Below, piece after piece: positions 11,216 through 20,698 of a DNA stretch of 64,000 nucleotides. The stretch comes from Reyranella sp. CPCC 100927 (lineage in GTDB: Bacteria; Pseudomonadota; Alphaproteobacteria; Reyranellales; Reyranellaceae), in the NCBI RefSeq assembly GCF_007859315.1, contig NZ_VOHA01000021.1, positions 1 through 64,000 of the forward strand, in the 5' to 3' direction. Positions within the stretch are counted from its first letter, which is position 1, and each line of letters begins with the position of its first letter. The translations under genes and the position numbers were made by a program. Below the pieces are notes generated by a model that saw only the letters and a list, made by a program, of their open reading frames with translations, was not told where the DNA came from and searched no databases.

Positions 11216-13186
11216 TCAGTTGCTGTCGCGGCCCTGACGTGCCGCTGGTGGTGTTGTGCTGGCTTCGACCGGCCGATCGCCGTCGTGCCCGGCGCTCTCG
11301 AAGCGCTCGGGTCGTCGCGCTGGATCGATCTTCTGTGTTTCGCGCAGGATGTCGCGGGCGAGCGGCGCTGCCGTAACCGAACCGCCGATGCCGTGTTCGA
11401 CGACGACGGCGCAGGCGTAGCGGGGCGCGTCGGTGGGCGCGTAGCCGACGAACAGCGCATGGTGGCGCAGATGCCACGGCAGATCGGCTTGCGCGACACG
11501 CCGGCGGCGCTCGCTCTCGGTGATGCGCTTGACCTGCGCCGTGCCCGTCTTGCCGGCCATGGCCAGGTGCGCCTCGGGGATACGCGCGCGGTGGGCCGTG
11601 CCGCTGGGGCTGTTGACCACCATGTCCATGCCGGTCTGAATGGCGCGCAGGTTCTGAGGGCGAAAGCCAAGGCTCCTTGATGCCGGCTTCGTTTGCACCG
11701 GCAGCGCCTGCAGCGTCCCGGTCGGGCCGGCGCTGGCGGCGATCAACCGCGGCTGCACGGCGTGCCCGCCATTGGCGATCCGCGCTGTCATCAGGGCCAG
11801 CTGCAGCGGCGTCGCCAGCATCGCGCCCTGTCCGATACCGAGATTATAGGTGTCGCCGACACCCCAGGGTGCCGTCCCGCGGTCGCGTTTCCAGGCACGC
11901 GTCGGCTGCAGTCCGTCGGCCTCCTCCGGGAGACCGACCCGCGTGGACGCCCCAAATCCCAGCTTGGTCGCGACCTCGGCGATGCGATCGACCGTGGCGC
12001 GTCTGGCGGCCTCGTAGAAAAAGCAGTCGCAGGATTGCTCCAAGGCTTCAGTCACGTTCAGCCAGCCGTGACCACCGGGGTGAATCCAGCAGTATTTCTT
12101 CTGGCCCTTGCCCGGCAGTTCGATGAAGCCGCCGCAGAACAGGCGCTCCGACAGGCCGAGCGTGCGACCTTCCAAGGCGGCGAGTGCGGTGACCATCTTG
12201 TAGGTCGAGCCGGGTGGATACTGACCCTGCACGGCTTTGTCGAGCAGCGGCTTGCGGGGATTGTTCAGCAGATCGCGCCATTCGGACGACGTGATCGTGC
12301 GCGCGAAGGCGTTGCTGTCGAAGCTCGGTGTCGATGCCAGGGCGAGGATGTCGCCGGTGATGGCGTCCATCACCACGGCCGACGCACTCTGCTCGGCCAA
12401 CCGGTCAGCGACAAACTGCTGCAGCGGCAGGTCGATGGTGAGCTGGATGTTGCTGCCAGCCTCGCTCTCGACGCGATCCAATTCGCGCACCACGCGGCCG
12501 CGGGCATTGACTTCGACCTGCACGCCGCCGGGTCTGCCGCGCAGCATCGCTTCGGCACCCTTCTCGATGCCTTTCTTCCCGATGCGCATGCCCGGCAGTT
12601 CGAGCACGGGATCGTCGCTGTCGCGCAGATCGTCCTCGGAGACACGGCCGACATAGCCGACAACGTGGCTCACGGGCTCGGCATACGGATAGTGCCGGAT
12701 CCAGCCGGGATCAATGGCAACGCCCGGCAGGTCAGGCGTATTGAACTCGATGCGCGCCACCTCTTCCCAGGAGAGGTTCTCGCGAATGGTGATGGGCACG
12801 AGTGCCCGGCTGCGTCGCACCTGCGCCAGGATGCGCTCGCGTTCCGTCGCGTTGATGGCGAACACGCGCTCAAGTCGCCGCAGCACCGTCTCCGCCTGTC
12901 GCATCGCCAAGGCCGCACGGCCTTCGTCGATCGTCATCGTTACCCGGTAGGTGCTGCGATTGGTCGCCAGCGGCGCGCCGTTGCGATCGAAGATCAGGCC
13001 GCGCGCCGGGGTCAGCGGCCGGGTGTTGATACGGTTTTCCTCGGCGAGGACTTTGTACTTTTCGCCATCGACGGCATGCAGCCAGTAGAGCCGCGCGCCC
13101 AGCACGCCCACCAGACCTGCTTTCAGTCCGCCCAGGATCAGGGCACGACGGGCGAACAGGCCATATCGCTCGGTGTCGCGTTTCAC
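11216..13186 (-). CDS. mrdA: Penicillin-binding protein 2 (elongation transpeptidase)
   Basis: PBP2 cross-links peptidoglycan in the side-wall elongation complex. The frame stays open much further upstream, but that part is a shadow of the M23 gene. The GTG at 13186 overlaps the M23 stop as GTGA and gives [20 protein letters not shown]. The 656-residue product has one membrane anchor (about 14-34), a pedestal domain (LTPARGLIFDRNG), then the transpeptidase with SxxK at Ser327-Lys330 (GSTYK), the SCD motif (EQSCDCFFYEA) and KTG at Lys546. The mreBCD and rodA genes that usually accompany it are absent here; instead it is coupled to a cell-wall endopeptidase. Confidence 0.95.
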   Translation of the reverse strand: MKRDTERYGLFARRALILGGLKAGLVGVLGARLYWLHAVDGEKYKVLAEENRINTRPLTPARGLIFDRNGAPLATNRSTYRVTMTIDEGRAALAMRQAETVLRRLERVFAINATERERILAQVRRSRALVPITIRENLSWEEVARIEFNTPDLPGVAIDPGWIRHYPYAEPVSHVVGYVGRVSEDDLRDSDDPVLELPGMRIGKKGIEKGAEAMLRGRPGGVQVEVNARGRVVRELDRVESEAGSNIQLTIDLPLQQFVADRLAEQSASAVVMDAITGDILALASTPSFDSNAFARTITSSEWRDLLNNPRKPLLDKAVQGQYPPGSTYKMVTALAALEGRTLGLSERLFCGGFIELPGKGQKKYCWIHPGGHGWLNVTEALEQSCDCFFYEAARRATVDRIAEVATKLGFGASTRVGLPEEADGLQPTRAWKRDRGTAPWGVGDTYNLGIGQGAMLATPLQLALMTARIANGGHAVQPRLIAASAGPTGTLQALPVQTKPASRSLGFRPQNLRAIQTGMDMVVNSPSGTAHRARIPEAHLAMAGKTGTAQVKRITESERRRRVAQADLPWHLRHHALFVGYAPTDAPRYACAVVVEHGIGGSVTAAPLARDILRETQKIDPARRPERFESAGHDGDRPVEASTTPPAARQGRDSN

Positions 13187-14781
13187 GGCTGCGCTGTCCC
13201 CAGCACGTCGGCGCTCGTGCGCGCCCGCTCGACCTGGGCGACGATCGTCTTGAAACGCGCCAGGTCGGCACCGGCCAGGCTGGCACGCAGCGCCGTGCGG
13301 GCGACGGTCAGCGGATTCACCGGCGTGCCGTTGCGGTGCAGTTCGAAATGCAGGTGCGGTCCCGTTGACAGGCCGGTGCTGCCGACAAAGCCGATGACCT
13401 GGCCCTGACGGACTCGCTTGCCGGCCCGCATGCCGCGGGCGACGCGAGACATGTGTGCGTAGCCGGTGGCCAGGCTGCGGCTGTGACGCAGCTTCACCCA
13501 ATTGCCATACCCGCCGTTGCGGCCGGCTTGTACGACCTGGCCGTCGCCGGCGGCCAGGATCGGTGTGCCGGGTGGCGCTGCGAAATCGATGCCCCTGTGC
13601 ATACGGCTGAAGCCGAGGACCGGATGGCGGCGCATGCCGAAATGCGACGAGATCCGGCTGAGGTTCAGCGGGGTGCGCAGCAGCGCCTTCACCACGCTTC
13701 GGCCGTTGGCGTCGTAGAACGAGTCGGCACCGCCGTGCGGCCGGAAGCGATAGATACTGTAGGTCTGTCGCCCCGCGCCGGTGGTCAGTTCGGCCCACAG
13801 CAGGCGGCCGGAATCCACCAGCCTGCCGTCGGTGGTCCATGACTGCTCGATCAGGATGGCAAAGCGATCACCGACCTTCATGTCGTGCTGGAAATTCACA
13901 TCCCACGAGAAGGCACGCACCATCTCGGCCAGTGCCGCTCGTGGCACGCCGGCGTCGTCGGCGCTGGCGATCAGCGATCCGTCCACGGTGCCAGAGGCGC
14001 GTGCGAGCTTGGCGATCACCTCGAAAATCTTCTCCGCCGCGCTATAGGCACCTTCATCGTCACGCCGCAGCGTGATTTCGCGGCGCGCGTCGGGCCGGAT
14101 GGTCAAAGCCTCCAGCACCGGTTTTGCGTCGTCGTCCGAGGGGGCACGGACTTCGAGGGTCAAGGCCTGACCAACCTGCAGGCGCGTGAGCTTCAGGCGG
14201 GACGAGAGCGCGCGGACCGCCTTGCCGACTTCCTCCGGTGCGAAATCGAGATCCTCCAGCACGCTGCTGACGGTGTCGCCTTTCTCCATACGCACGATCG
14301 TCACATACGACTCGACCGGTTGCGGCGTATCGGCGGCGCTGTCCTGGGTTGGTATCGGGGCGGCATCCGGCGTTGGTGTTGCAGGAGCGGTTTCCGCCGG
14401 GGCTGCCGGAACCTGAATGTCGGGGCCGAATGCAGGCTCGGGCGGTGTGGGTGCGGTCTGCGGTTGCGCCGTCGCCTCTGTCGTCGGTGCCGGCACGTCC
14501 TGCGGGTCATCATCGGCGGTGGGCACCGGCAGGTCGGCCGACGCCACGTCGCCGGCCGTTCGTGACGATGGCGGCGCCTCCTGGTCGAGTACCGATGCAC
14601 CGATGATCGCCAGCAGCACCACGCCGCCAAGCCCGGCGAGTCGTTTCATCCAGCGGCGGGTCGATGACTCGGCGTGACCGATGACCACCAATGTCGGCTG
14701 CGGCGCCACGCTGCCGGCGACGCTGTTGGGCACATGAGTGCTATTTGAAGATTGTTCCGATGAAGTCGGCCGATGAGACAT
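13183..14781 (-). CDS. M23 peptidoglycan endopeptidase with OapA/LysM-like domain
   Basis: Proteins of this kind cut peptide cross-links in peptidoglycan and are anchored in the inner membrane facing the periplasm. The 532-residue protein has a short cytoplasmic end, one membrane segment (about 47-62, [15 protein letters not shown]), a Pro/Ala/Thr-rich linker to about 155, an OapA/LysM-like binding region ([18 protein letters not shown]), and a C-terminal M23 domain. The metal ligands HxxxD (MHRGIDFA) and HxH (HLHFE, about 476-478) are intact, so it should be active. Its TGA overlaps the GTG of mrdA, which suggests joint production of a cutting and a cross-linking enzyme for wall growth. Confidence 0.93.
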   Translation of the reverse strand: MSHRPTSSEQSSNSTHVPNSVAGSVAPQPTLVVIGHAESSTRRWMKRLAGLGGVVLLAIIGASVLDQEAPPSSRTAGDVASADLPVPTADDDPQDVPAPTTEATAQPQTAPTPPEPAFGPDIQVPAAPAETAPATPTPDAAPIPTQDSAADTPQPVESYVTIVRMEKGDTVSSVLEDLDFAPEEVGKAVRALSSRLKLTRLQVGQALTLEVRAPSDDDAKPVLEALTIRPDARREITLRRDDEGAYSAAEKIFEVIAKLARASGTVDGSLIASADDAGVPRAALAEMVRAFSWDVNFQHDMKVGDRFAILIEQSWTTDGRLVDSGRLLWAELTTGAGRQTYSIYRFRPHGGADSFYDANGRSVVKALLRTPLNLSRISSHFGMRRHPVLGFSRMHRGIDFAAPPGTPILAAGDGQVVQAGRNGGYGNWVKLRHSRSLATGYAHMSRVARGMRAGKRVRQGQVIGFVGSTGLSTGPHLHFELHRNGTPVNPLTVARTALRASLAGADLARFKTIVAQVERARTSADVLGTAQP

Positions 14782-15050
14782 TCACGCATCTCGGAGAAAC
14801 AGAAGGGGAGAACGGCGCTCCTCTTTCTCATACTCGCGAGACTGGTCGTGCGGTTGACCAGCCGATGCCCGGCACCGGGCGGCGAGCGGTGAGCAGTCGC
14901 CACGTATGTCGGCAGTCGGAAGGCCGCTGTGAACAGCCGGTATCATCCTGTCGCCGCGCGGCAGCATTGTCGCGAAGCCCACGTCACTTCGCAACGGCAT
15001 GTTCTCGCTCACCTCATGCAAGAGGCAAGCACGATGATGTGCTGGCGACG

Positions 15051-15725
15051 CTACTCCGCCGCGGGGACTTGCACGCCGACGCCGATCGGGCAGGACACGC
15101 CGGTGCCGCCCAGGCCGCAATAGCCGTTGGGCACTTTGGCCAGGTACTGCTGGTGATAGTCCTCGGCGTAATAGAACGGCGGCGCGTCGAGGATCTCGGT
15201 GGTGATCTCCTCGAACCCACGCGTCTGCAGTGCCGTCTGGTACAGGCGTAGCGACATCTCGGCCGCCGCCTTCTGCGTCGGCGAGAACGTGTAGATGCCG
15301 GAACGGTACTGCGTGCCGATGTCATTGCCCTGGCGCATGCCCTGGGTCGGATCATGGCTTTCCCAGAACACCTTGAGCAGTGCGTCGTACGATGTCTTGG
15401 TGGGATCGAACCAGACCTTCACCACCTCGTTGTGGCCGGTGAGGCCGGAGCACACCTCTTCGTAGGTCGCATGCGGCGTGTAGCCGCCGGCGTAGCCGAC
15501 CGCGGTGCTGTAGACACCCGGTGCCTGCCAGAACTTGCGCTCGGCGCCCCAGAAACAGCCCAGCCCGAACATGGCTTCCTCCAACCCGGCCGGGAACGGT
15601 GGCTGGATGCGGTTGCCATTGACGAAATGCGTGTCGGGCACGTCGAACGCCAGCGTCTTGCGGCCGGGCAGCGCGCGCTCCGGCTCTGGCATCTTGACCT
15701 TTTTGCCGAACAGCGACGTCAGCAT
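15051..15725 (-). CDS. msrA: Peptide methionine-(S)-sulfoxide reductase
   Basis: MsrA repairs oxidised methionine in proteins. The ATG at 15725 is selected because AGGAGGT lies 5 bp upstream, although the frame is open further back into the next gene. The 224-residue protein contains the catalytic GCFWGAE (Cys57), then [30 protein letters not shown] and AEDYHQQYL, and resolving cysteines near the C-terminus ([12 protein letters not shown]). The roughly 50-residue N-terminal extension before the catalytic domain matches the longer MsrA type. Confidence 0.97.
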   Translation of the reverse strand: MLTSLFGKKVKMPEPERALPGRKTLAFDVPDTHFVNGNRIQPPFPAGLEEAMFGLGCFWGAERKFWQAPGVYSTAVGYAGGYTPHATYEEVCSGLTGHNEVVKVWFDPTKTSYDALLKVFWESHDPTQGMRQGNDIGTQYRSGIYTFSPTQKAAAEMSLRLYQTALQTRGFEEITTEILDAPPFYYAEDYHQQYLAKVPNGYCGLGGTGVSCPIGVGVQVPAAE

Positions 15726-15777
15726 GGCGACCTCCTGAAATCCTGTAACCCCAACTTGTGCCCGACCGGGCGTCGGG

Positions 15778-17247
15778 TCAATGGCGATGGGCTGGATTTG
15801 ATGGCCCGTGAGCGGCTGAATCGGGACCCCGCGGCAGATGGGCGATGGCATTGGCGTAGTAGCGCAGCAGTGGCTTCTCGGCCTCGGCCGGGCTGTACAG
15901 CCCATCGTCGTTCACGGTGACGAGCCGGCGCAGGCGCAGCATGCGCAGACCGACATGAATGGCGTAGTCGCGATCGTCGCGCGGCACGTAGATCTGCGCG
16001 CCGCCGTCGCGCAGCGCGTCGGCCAGCACCTGGCAGCGCGCCTTCAGCTCCAGTTCGTCCACTGGCCGCTCGGCCTCCAGCAGCACGGTCGACACCAGCG
16101 ACACCGGCAGCACCGGCACGACCGTGCCGATCGCCGTCATCAGATCCTGGGCCAGTAGCCCGATGGCCTCGAAGCGCCGCTCCTTGGGCAATGTCCGCAG
16201 GTCGCCGCCGAACTGCCCCGCATGTTGCGCGAGCCAGGCGCGGGTGGAGACGGGCACGCCGAAATTGACGCAGGCATAGCCGAAGCGATACCAGTTGCCG
16301 CTCAGCATCTGGCGCAGGTTGCGGCCGACAAACCGCAGGGTGGTGCGGATGGCATAGCCGCCGCTGCGACGTTCGGCGGCAGGATCGCCGGCACGCAACT
16401 GGGTGCGGTCTTCCAGCACGCGGTCGTAGTTGATGCCCACCGGCACGAACACGATGTCGCGGGGGCCGTGCGGGTCGAACGATTTCAGCGCGTAGTCGAG
16501 CAGGCCCAGCCGCGGCGGCCGCAGTTTGCCGTCGCGGGTCAGACCTGCCTCGGGGTACATGGCCTGCGCCACGCCCGCCTCGGTCGCCATGTGCACGTAG
16601 CGTTCCAGTACGCGGCGATAGAGCGGATCGTTGGAGTCGCGGCGCACGAAATAGGCACCCATGGCCTTGATCAGGGTCTGCAACGGCCAGACCCGTGCCC
16701 ATTCGCCGACCGCGTAGGAGAGCGCCGTGCGCTCGGCGGCGAGGAACGCCACCAGCACGTAGTCCATGTTGCTGCGGTGGTTCATCACGAAGACCACGGT
16801 GGCGTCGTTGTTCACCGCAGCCAGTGCCTTGTCGTCGGCGATGCCCAGGCGCACCCGGTACAGCGCGCGAGCCAGGGCACGTGCCAGCAGGTAGCCGATG
16901 CGGAAGTAGAAATAGGCATTGAACGCCGGCACGATCTCGTTGGCGTAGCGGCGCACATCGTTCATCACCACTTCGCGCGGCACCTTGATGGCCTGGGCAT
17001 GATCGTTGGCGGCGGTGACCACCTGCGGGTCGTAGATCAGCCGGTCGATCAGCACCTGGCGCTTGGTAAGCTGGAACGGGCGGATCTCGACCTGGAGTCG
17101 CTGGTTGACCCGATCGATCAGGCGGTTGACGCGCCGGCGCAGCACCCAGCGCGCCGAGGGGATCAGCAGGCGATCCAGCAGCGACCACAGCGCAAAGGCC
17201 GCGATCGGCAGGAACAGCCACAGCGGTACCGCGACCGGCTCGTGCAT
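15778..17247 (-). CDS. PlsB-like acyltransferase (short form)
   Basis: The gene encodes a membrane glycerolipid acyltransferase, most like glycerol-3-phosphate 1-O-acyltransferase. The ATG at 17247 gives [20 protein letters not shown], an N-terminal membrane segment. The acyltransferase blocks are NHRSNMDY (His157, Asp162), [22 protein letters not shown] and [10 protein letters not shown]. At 489 residues it is clearly shorter than the roughly 800-residue PlsB of enteric bacteria, but short forms are known in other proteobacteria. The third block has EAG where EGG or EGT is common. The acceptor substrate cannot be told from sequence. Confidence 0.85.
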   Translation of the reverse strand: MHEPVAVPLWLFLPIAAFALWSLLDRLLIPSARWVLRRRVNRLIDRVNQRLQVEIRPFQLTKRQVLIDRLIYDPQVVTAANDHAQAIKVPREVVMNDVRRYANEIVPAFNAYFYFRIGYLLARALARALYRVRLGIADDKALAAVNNDATVVFVMNHRSNMDYVLVAFLAAERTALSYAVGEWARVWPLQTLIKAMGAYFVRRDSNDPLYRRVLERYVHMATEAGVAQAMYPEAGLTRDGKLRPPRLGLLDYALKSFDPHGPRDIVFVPVGINYDRVLEDRTQLRAGDPAAERRSGGYAIRTTLRFVGRNLRQMLSGNWYRFGYACVNFGVPVSTRAWLAQHAGQFGGDLRTLPKERRFEAIGLLAQDLMTAIGTVVPVLPVSLVSTVLLEAERPVDELELKARCQVLADALRDGGAQIYVPRDDRDYAIHVGLRMLRLRRLVTVNDDGLYSPAEAEKPLLRYYANAIAHLPRGPDSAAHGPSNPAHRH

Positions 17248-17268
17248 GACGCACTGTACGCATTGTCT

Positions 17269-17412
17269 CCTCTCCCGCAAGCGGGAGAGGAAGGGGCCCA
17301 TCGCGCGCAAGCGCGATGGGAAGGTGAGGGGCCACGAACGCCCCACCCCGTCCTGAAGCCCTCACCCGCCGGACGCCGAGCGCCCGTCGACCTCTCCCGC
17401 TTGCGGCAGAGG
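17269..17412. repeat. Palindromic repeat element with three hairpins
   Basis: The first palindrome is CCTCTCCCGC with its complement (17269-17290). The second is CCCATCGCGC with GCGCGATGGG (17297-17320). AAGGTGAGGGG follows, then CCTCACCC in opposite sense, and a final CCTCTCCCGC..GCAGAGG unit (17391-17412). It fills the gap between the divergent acyltransferase and thiolase genes. It has the same build as the elements at 9.75 and 52.3 kb. Confidence 0.85.
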
Positions 17413-17468
17413 TGGACACTGGAGTAGCGCGCGTCCGGCGGGCTATGGTCGGCCCGGGAGGTGGCTCG

Positions 17469-18602
17469 ATGGCTTTCATTTCCGGTGTCGGCAACACGCG
17501 TTACGGCAAGATCGACGGCAGCACCACGATGGGCCTGGCGGCGACGGCAGCACAGGCGGCCCTGGCCGATGCCGGCCTGGAGCCCAAGGACATCGATGGC
17601 CTGCTGACCGGCTATGCGACCACCATGCCGCACATCATGTTGGCGACAGTGATCGCCGAGCGCCTCGGCATCCGGCCGGCCTATGCGCATGCGCTGCAGG
17701 CCGGAGGTGCCACCGGCGTCGCCATGGCCATGCTGGCCAAGATTCTGGTCGACAGTGGCCGCTGCCGCGCCGTGCTGATCGTGGCGGCGGAAAATCGCGC
17801 CAGCGGCCAGAGCCGCGACCAGTCGATCCAGACCCTGGCCCAGGCCGGCCATCCCGACTACGAAGTGCCCTACGGCGCGACCATCCCGGCCTATTACGGC
17901 CTGCTGGCGGCGCGCTACATGCACCAGTTCGGCGTCACGGACAGCGATCTCGCCGAACTGGCGGTCGTCATGCGCCGCCACGCCGGACGACACCCCGATG
18001 CGCATTTGCGCACACCGATCACCCGCGACGACGTGATGGCCTCCAAGCCGATCGCATTGCCCTTGCGTCTATTGGACTGTTGCCCGGTTTCGGATGGCGG
18101 CATTGCGGCAGTGATCACGCGCGATCCTACGTCGGCGGCACGGGTGCGCATCCGCGGCGCCGGCCAAGCCCACTTGCACCAGCATATTTCCTGCGCGCGC
18201 GACTGGGCCGACATGGGGGCCAAGGCATCAGCCGACCGGGCGCTCGCCGACGCCGGCATGGGGCTGGCCGACATGAACTACCTCGCGGTCTACGACTCCT
18301 TCACCATCACGCTTGCCATGCTGCTGGAGGAAATCGGCTTCGTGCGCCGGGCCGGTGCCGGCGAGGCGGCGCGCGCCGGCCGGTTCGAGGTCGGCGGCGA
18401 CCTGCCGCTCAATACGCACGGCGGCTTGCTGTCATTCGGCCATTGCGGCGTGGGTGGTGGCCTTGCGCATCTGATCGAGACCCAGCGCCAACTTGCCGGC
18501 CGTGCGGCCGAGCGCCAGGCGAAGAACGCGACGATCGGTTTCGTGCATGGCGATGGTGGCGTGATGTCGTCGCACGTGTCGATGGTGCTGGAGCGGGTGT
18601 GA
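17469..18602 (+). CDS. Thiolase-like protein (SCP2-thiolase type), partner of DUF35 protein
   Basis: The 377-residue protein belongs to the thiolase superfamily. The ATG at 17469 is preceded by GGGAGG. The fold is visible (AGGATGVAMAMLAKILVDSGRCRAVLIVAAEN spread over about 78-112; NTHGGLLSFGHCGVGGG near the C-terminus). The nucleophilic cysteine expected in the first region is not present, where the sequence reads LQAGGATG. This suggests carbon-carbon cleavage or aldolase chemistry like the Ltp2 type, rather than normal thiolysis. The next gene encodes a DUF35 zinc-ribbon protein, a common obligate partner of such thiolases. Substrate unknown. Confidence 0.87.
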   Translation: MAFISGVGNTRYGKIDGSTTMGLAATAAQAALADAGLEPKDIDGLLTGYATTMPHIMLATVIAERLGIRPAYAHALQAGGATGVAMAMLAKILVDSGRCRAVLIVAAENRASGQSRDQSIQTLAQAGHPDYEVPYGATIPAYYGLLAARYMHQFGVTDSDLAELAVVMRRHAGRHPDAHLRTPITRDDVMASKPIALPLRLLDCCPVSDGGIAAVITRDPTSAARVRIRGAGQAHLHQHISCARDWADMGAKASADRALADAGMGLADMNYLAVYDSFTITLAMLLEEIGFVRRAGAGEAARAGRFEVGGDLPLNTHGGLLSFGHCGVGGGLAHLIETQRQLAGRAAERQAKNATIGFVHGDGGVMSSHVSMVLERV

Positions 18603-18604
18603 GG

Positions 18605-19000
18605 ATGACGATGACGGACACAACGACGCTTTCCACCGATCCGCTCGCGCGGGACTGGTGGGCGGGCATCGCCCAGGGGCGGATCGGGTATGAGGTCTGC
18701 GCCGATTGCAGCACGGCCCAGTTCTATCCTCGCGGCCACTGTACGGCCTGCGGCTCGACACGGGTCGAGACGCGGACAGCAGCCGGCACCGGCACGATCT
18801 TTTCGATCACCGTCGTGCATCGGCCGCCGTCGGCGGCGCTGCAGCCGTTTGCGCCGTATGCCATCGCGCTGGTCGATCTGGATGAAGGCGTGCGCCTGAT
18901 GGCGCATGCCGATCCGGCGCTGGCGATCGGTGCGCGCGTGCGGGCCATGTTCGTGCCGTTCGGCGATCGCACAGTGCCGCGCTTCGCCGCCGCGGCGTGA
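18605..19000 (+). CDS. DUF35 zinc-ribbon/OB-fold acyl-CoA-binding partner
   Basis: A 131-residue protein starting 2 bp after the thiolase-like gene. The zinc ribbon has CADCSTAQFYPRGHCTACG (two CxxC pairs, about residues 32-50), followed by an OB-fold (GTIFSITVVHRPP, PYAIALVDLDEGVRLMAH). In known systems this type of protein binds the acyl-CoA moiety and stabilises the thiolase or hydratase beside it. A second copy of the same gene pair occurs at 39.6-41.2 kb. Confidence 0.9.
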   Translation: MTMTDTTTLSTDPLARDWWAGIAQGRIGYEVCADCSTAQFYPRGHCTACGSTRVETRTAAGTGTIFSITVVHRPPSAALQPFAPYAIALVDLDEGVRLMAHADPALAIGARVRAMFVPFGDRTVPRFAAAA

Positions 19001-19012
19001 GGCGGCTGCGGC

Positions 19013-19888
19013 ATGCTTCACCTGCTGAAGTCCATTGTCGTCGCGACCTGGAACGGCTTTTTCGAGAACCGCCTGACATCGATGGCGGCCGCCATCGCCT
19101 TCTATGCCCTGTTTTCCGTCGGGCCGATCCTGCTGGTGATGATCACCATCGCCGACCCGATCCTGGGCCACATGGCGGCCGAAGAAGCGATCATGGCGGG
19201 GCTGTCGGAGGCCATCGGCGTCGAGAACCTCGAGGTGATCCGCCGCGCCGTGCAGGAAGGCCTGTTCCGTGGCGGCTCGACATGGACGACAATCATCAGC
19301 GTCGCCGTGATCCTCTATTCGGGCACGGCGATTTTTGTCGAACTGGATTCGGCATTCGACGTGATCTGGCGTCCGTCGGGCGGCTGGCGGCGCCATCCCG
19401 TGCTGGCCGAGATCCGCTCCCGGCTGCTGGCGCTGGGGCTGATGGCCCTGATCGGTGTGCTGTTCATCCTGGTCTTCACCGCTACGGCCACTATTGCCGC
19501 CTACGATGGCGTGCTGCGCCGCCTGCCGTGGCTGGGCGAGTATCTCGGCTCGGCGCTGTCGGAGGGCTGGTCGCTGGGCGTCACCGCCGGCTTTTTCGCG
19601 CTGATCTACAAGTTCCTGCCCGATGTGCCGATCCGCTGGCGGTTCGCGCTGATCAGCGGCGTTGTGGTGGCCATGCTGTTCCTGATTGGTAACGCCGCCA
19701 TCGCCTGGTACTTCGCGCACAGCGTGCTCGCCAGCGCCTTCGGCGCCGCCGGCGCGCTCGCCGCCGTGATGGTGTGGGTCTACTACTCGGCCATCATCGT
19801 GCTGGTCGCCGGCCAGGTCGGACGCGCCACGCGCGATGCGCTGGATGCGCGCGACGCTGGCATGCCGGGCACGGAAGGTGAGGGGTGA
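19013..19888 (+). CDS. YihY/BrkB-family inner-membrane protein
   Basis: A 291-residue multi-spanning membrane protein. About six hydrophobic segments are seen (for example IAFYALFSVGPILLVMITIA, ALGLMALIGVLFILVFTATA, FALISGVVVAMLFLIGNAAI, AVMVWVYYSAIIVLVAGQ). The N-terminal AIAFYALFSVGPIL and the C-terminal VWVYYSAIIVLVAGQ are typical of the YihY/BrkB family, once annotated as ribonuclease BN. The true function of the family is unsettled. It starts 12 bp after the DUF35 gene and may share its transcript. Confidence 0.9.
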   Translation: MLHLLKSIVVATWNGFFENRLTSMAAAIAFYALFSVGPILLVMITIADPILGHMAAEEAIMAGLSEAIGVENLEVIRRAVQEGLFRGGSTWTTIISVAVILYSGTAIFVELDSAFDVIWRPSGGWRRHPVLAEIRSRLLALGLMALIGVLFILVFTATATIAAYDGVLRRLPWLGEYLGSALSEGWSLGVTAGFFALIYKFLPDVPIRWRFALISGVVVAMLFLIGNAAIAWYFAHSVLASAFGAAGALAAVMVWVYYSAIIVLVAGQVGRATRDALDARDAGMPGTEGEG

Positions 19889-19900
19889 TCTCGATCATAT

Positions 19901-19921
19901 TTACAGACTGTAGGTCGGCAA
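19901..19921. promoter_or_regulatory. Candidate TetR operator 1 (upstream of tetR gene)
   Basis: Half-sites TTACAGACT and GGTCGGCAA face each other around a 3-bp centre (GTA), 94 bp before the TetR start. The same arrangement recurs at 20646-20666, upstream of the next gene. The match between the two sites, in a segment where the TetR gene lies between them, points to autoregulation plus control of the downstream genes. Confidence 0.7.
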
Positions 19922-20015
19922 CTTCCTAACTGAAACGCATGGTGTCGTTGCGCGCAGGGCCGCCCGGGGCTATGGCGTTCGGTGATTCATCGAGGATCTG
20001 CGCATACGGGCGATC

Positions 20016-20618
20016 ATGGCACGGCAATCAGAAAGATCAGCGGCGACGATCGATGCGATCGTGAGCGCAGCCCGAAATCTCTTCATGGCGCGGGGGTTCG
20101 ACCCCGTGAGCATCGATGAGATCGCTGCCGCGGCCGGTATCGCCAAGGGCGGCGTTTACCATCACTTTTCATCCAAGCGGGCCATCTTCGAGATGGTGTT
20201 CGATCGCGTTCAGTCGGAACTGGCCAGTCAACTGAATGCCAGGCTCGACGCCAACCCGGGGCCGCGGACGCCCGACACCATCGCAACGAATATCCTGGCG
20301 TACTTGAAATCGGCCAGCGAGCCGGGATTGCATCGCCTGATCTTGATCGATGGGCCCGTCGTGCTGGGCTTGAAGCGCTGGCGGGAGATCGACGATCGCC
20401 ACTTTTTCGCGTCCATCCACAGTGGCCTGGTCGCAATCATGGGACCGCAGGCCGATCCCCGCGAAGTCGATGCGGCGGCGCGGCTGGTCGATGGCGCCGT
20501 GATGGAGGCCGCCCTGGAAACCGGCGCGGCGGCGAAGCCGTTGGAGGTCGCGCGACTGTACTGCGCCATGTTGAAAGATATGCTCAGTGGCCTTCAGAAG
20601 GGTACGTCACGGGCGTGA
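20016..20618 (+). CDS. TetR-family transcriptional regulator
   Basis: A 200-residue repressor-type protein. The N-terminal helix-turn-helix is clear: ATIDAIVSAARNLFMARGF, then SIDEIAAAAGIAKGGVYHHF (about 10-52), with the conserved YHHFSSKRAIF. The C-terminal part is the ligand-binding region, with no recognised ligand. It is flanked by two copies of one palindrome (19901-19921 and 20646-20666), so it probably represses itself and the NTF2-like/ligase genes downstream. Confidence 0.93.
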   Translation: MARQSERSAATIDAIVSAARNLFMARGFDPVSIDEIAAAAGIAKGGVYHHFSSKRAIFEMVFDRVQSELASQLNARLDANPGPRTPDTIATNILAYLKSASEPGLHRLILIDGPVVLGLKRWREIDDRHFFASIHSGLVAIMGPQADPREVDAAARLVDGAVMEAALETGAAAKPLEVARLYCAMLKDMLSGLQKGTSRA

Positions 20619-20640
20619 ATTTCAGGTGTGGTCAAGACGC

Positions 20641-20669
20641 TTGATTTACCGACTTAGAGTCTGTAACAT
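20641..20669 (+). promoter_or_regulatory. Promoter with embedded TetR operator 2
   Basis: A -35 like TTGATT (20641-20646) and a -10 like TAACAT (20664-20669) are 17 bp apart. Between and over them lies a near-perfect palindrome with half-sites TTACCGACT and AGTCTGTAA around TAG (20646-20666). A bound repressor would block the polymerase. The NTF2-like gene starts at 20699 with a GGAGGAT ribosome site. Confidence 0.7.
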
Positions 20670-20698
20670 CCTCCCACGACAATCAAGCGGAGGATACG

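Noticed and set aside
13187-13840. Upstream extension of the PBP2 frame
   Set aside because: It overlaps the catalytic end of the M23 gene in another frame and has no PBP features.
15719-17497. 592-codon minus-strand frame over the PlsB-like gene
   Set aside because: It is the neighbouring frame of the acyltransferase and has an Arg/Pro/Ala-rich shadow sequence.
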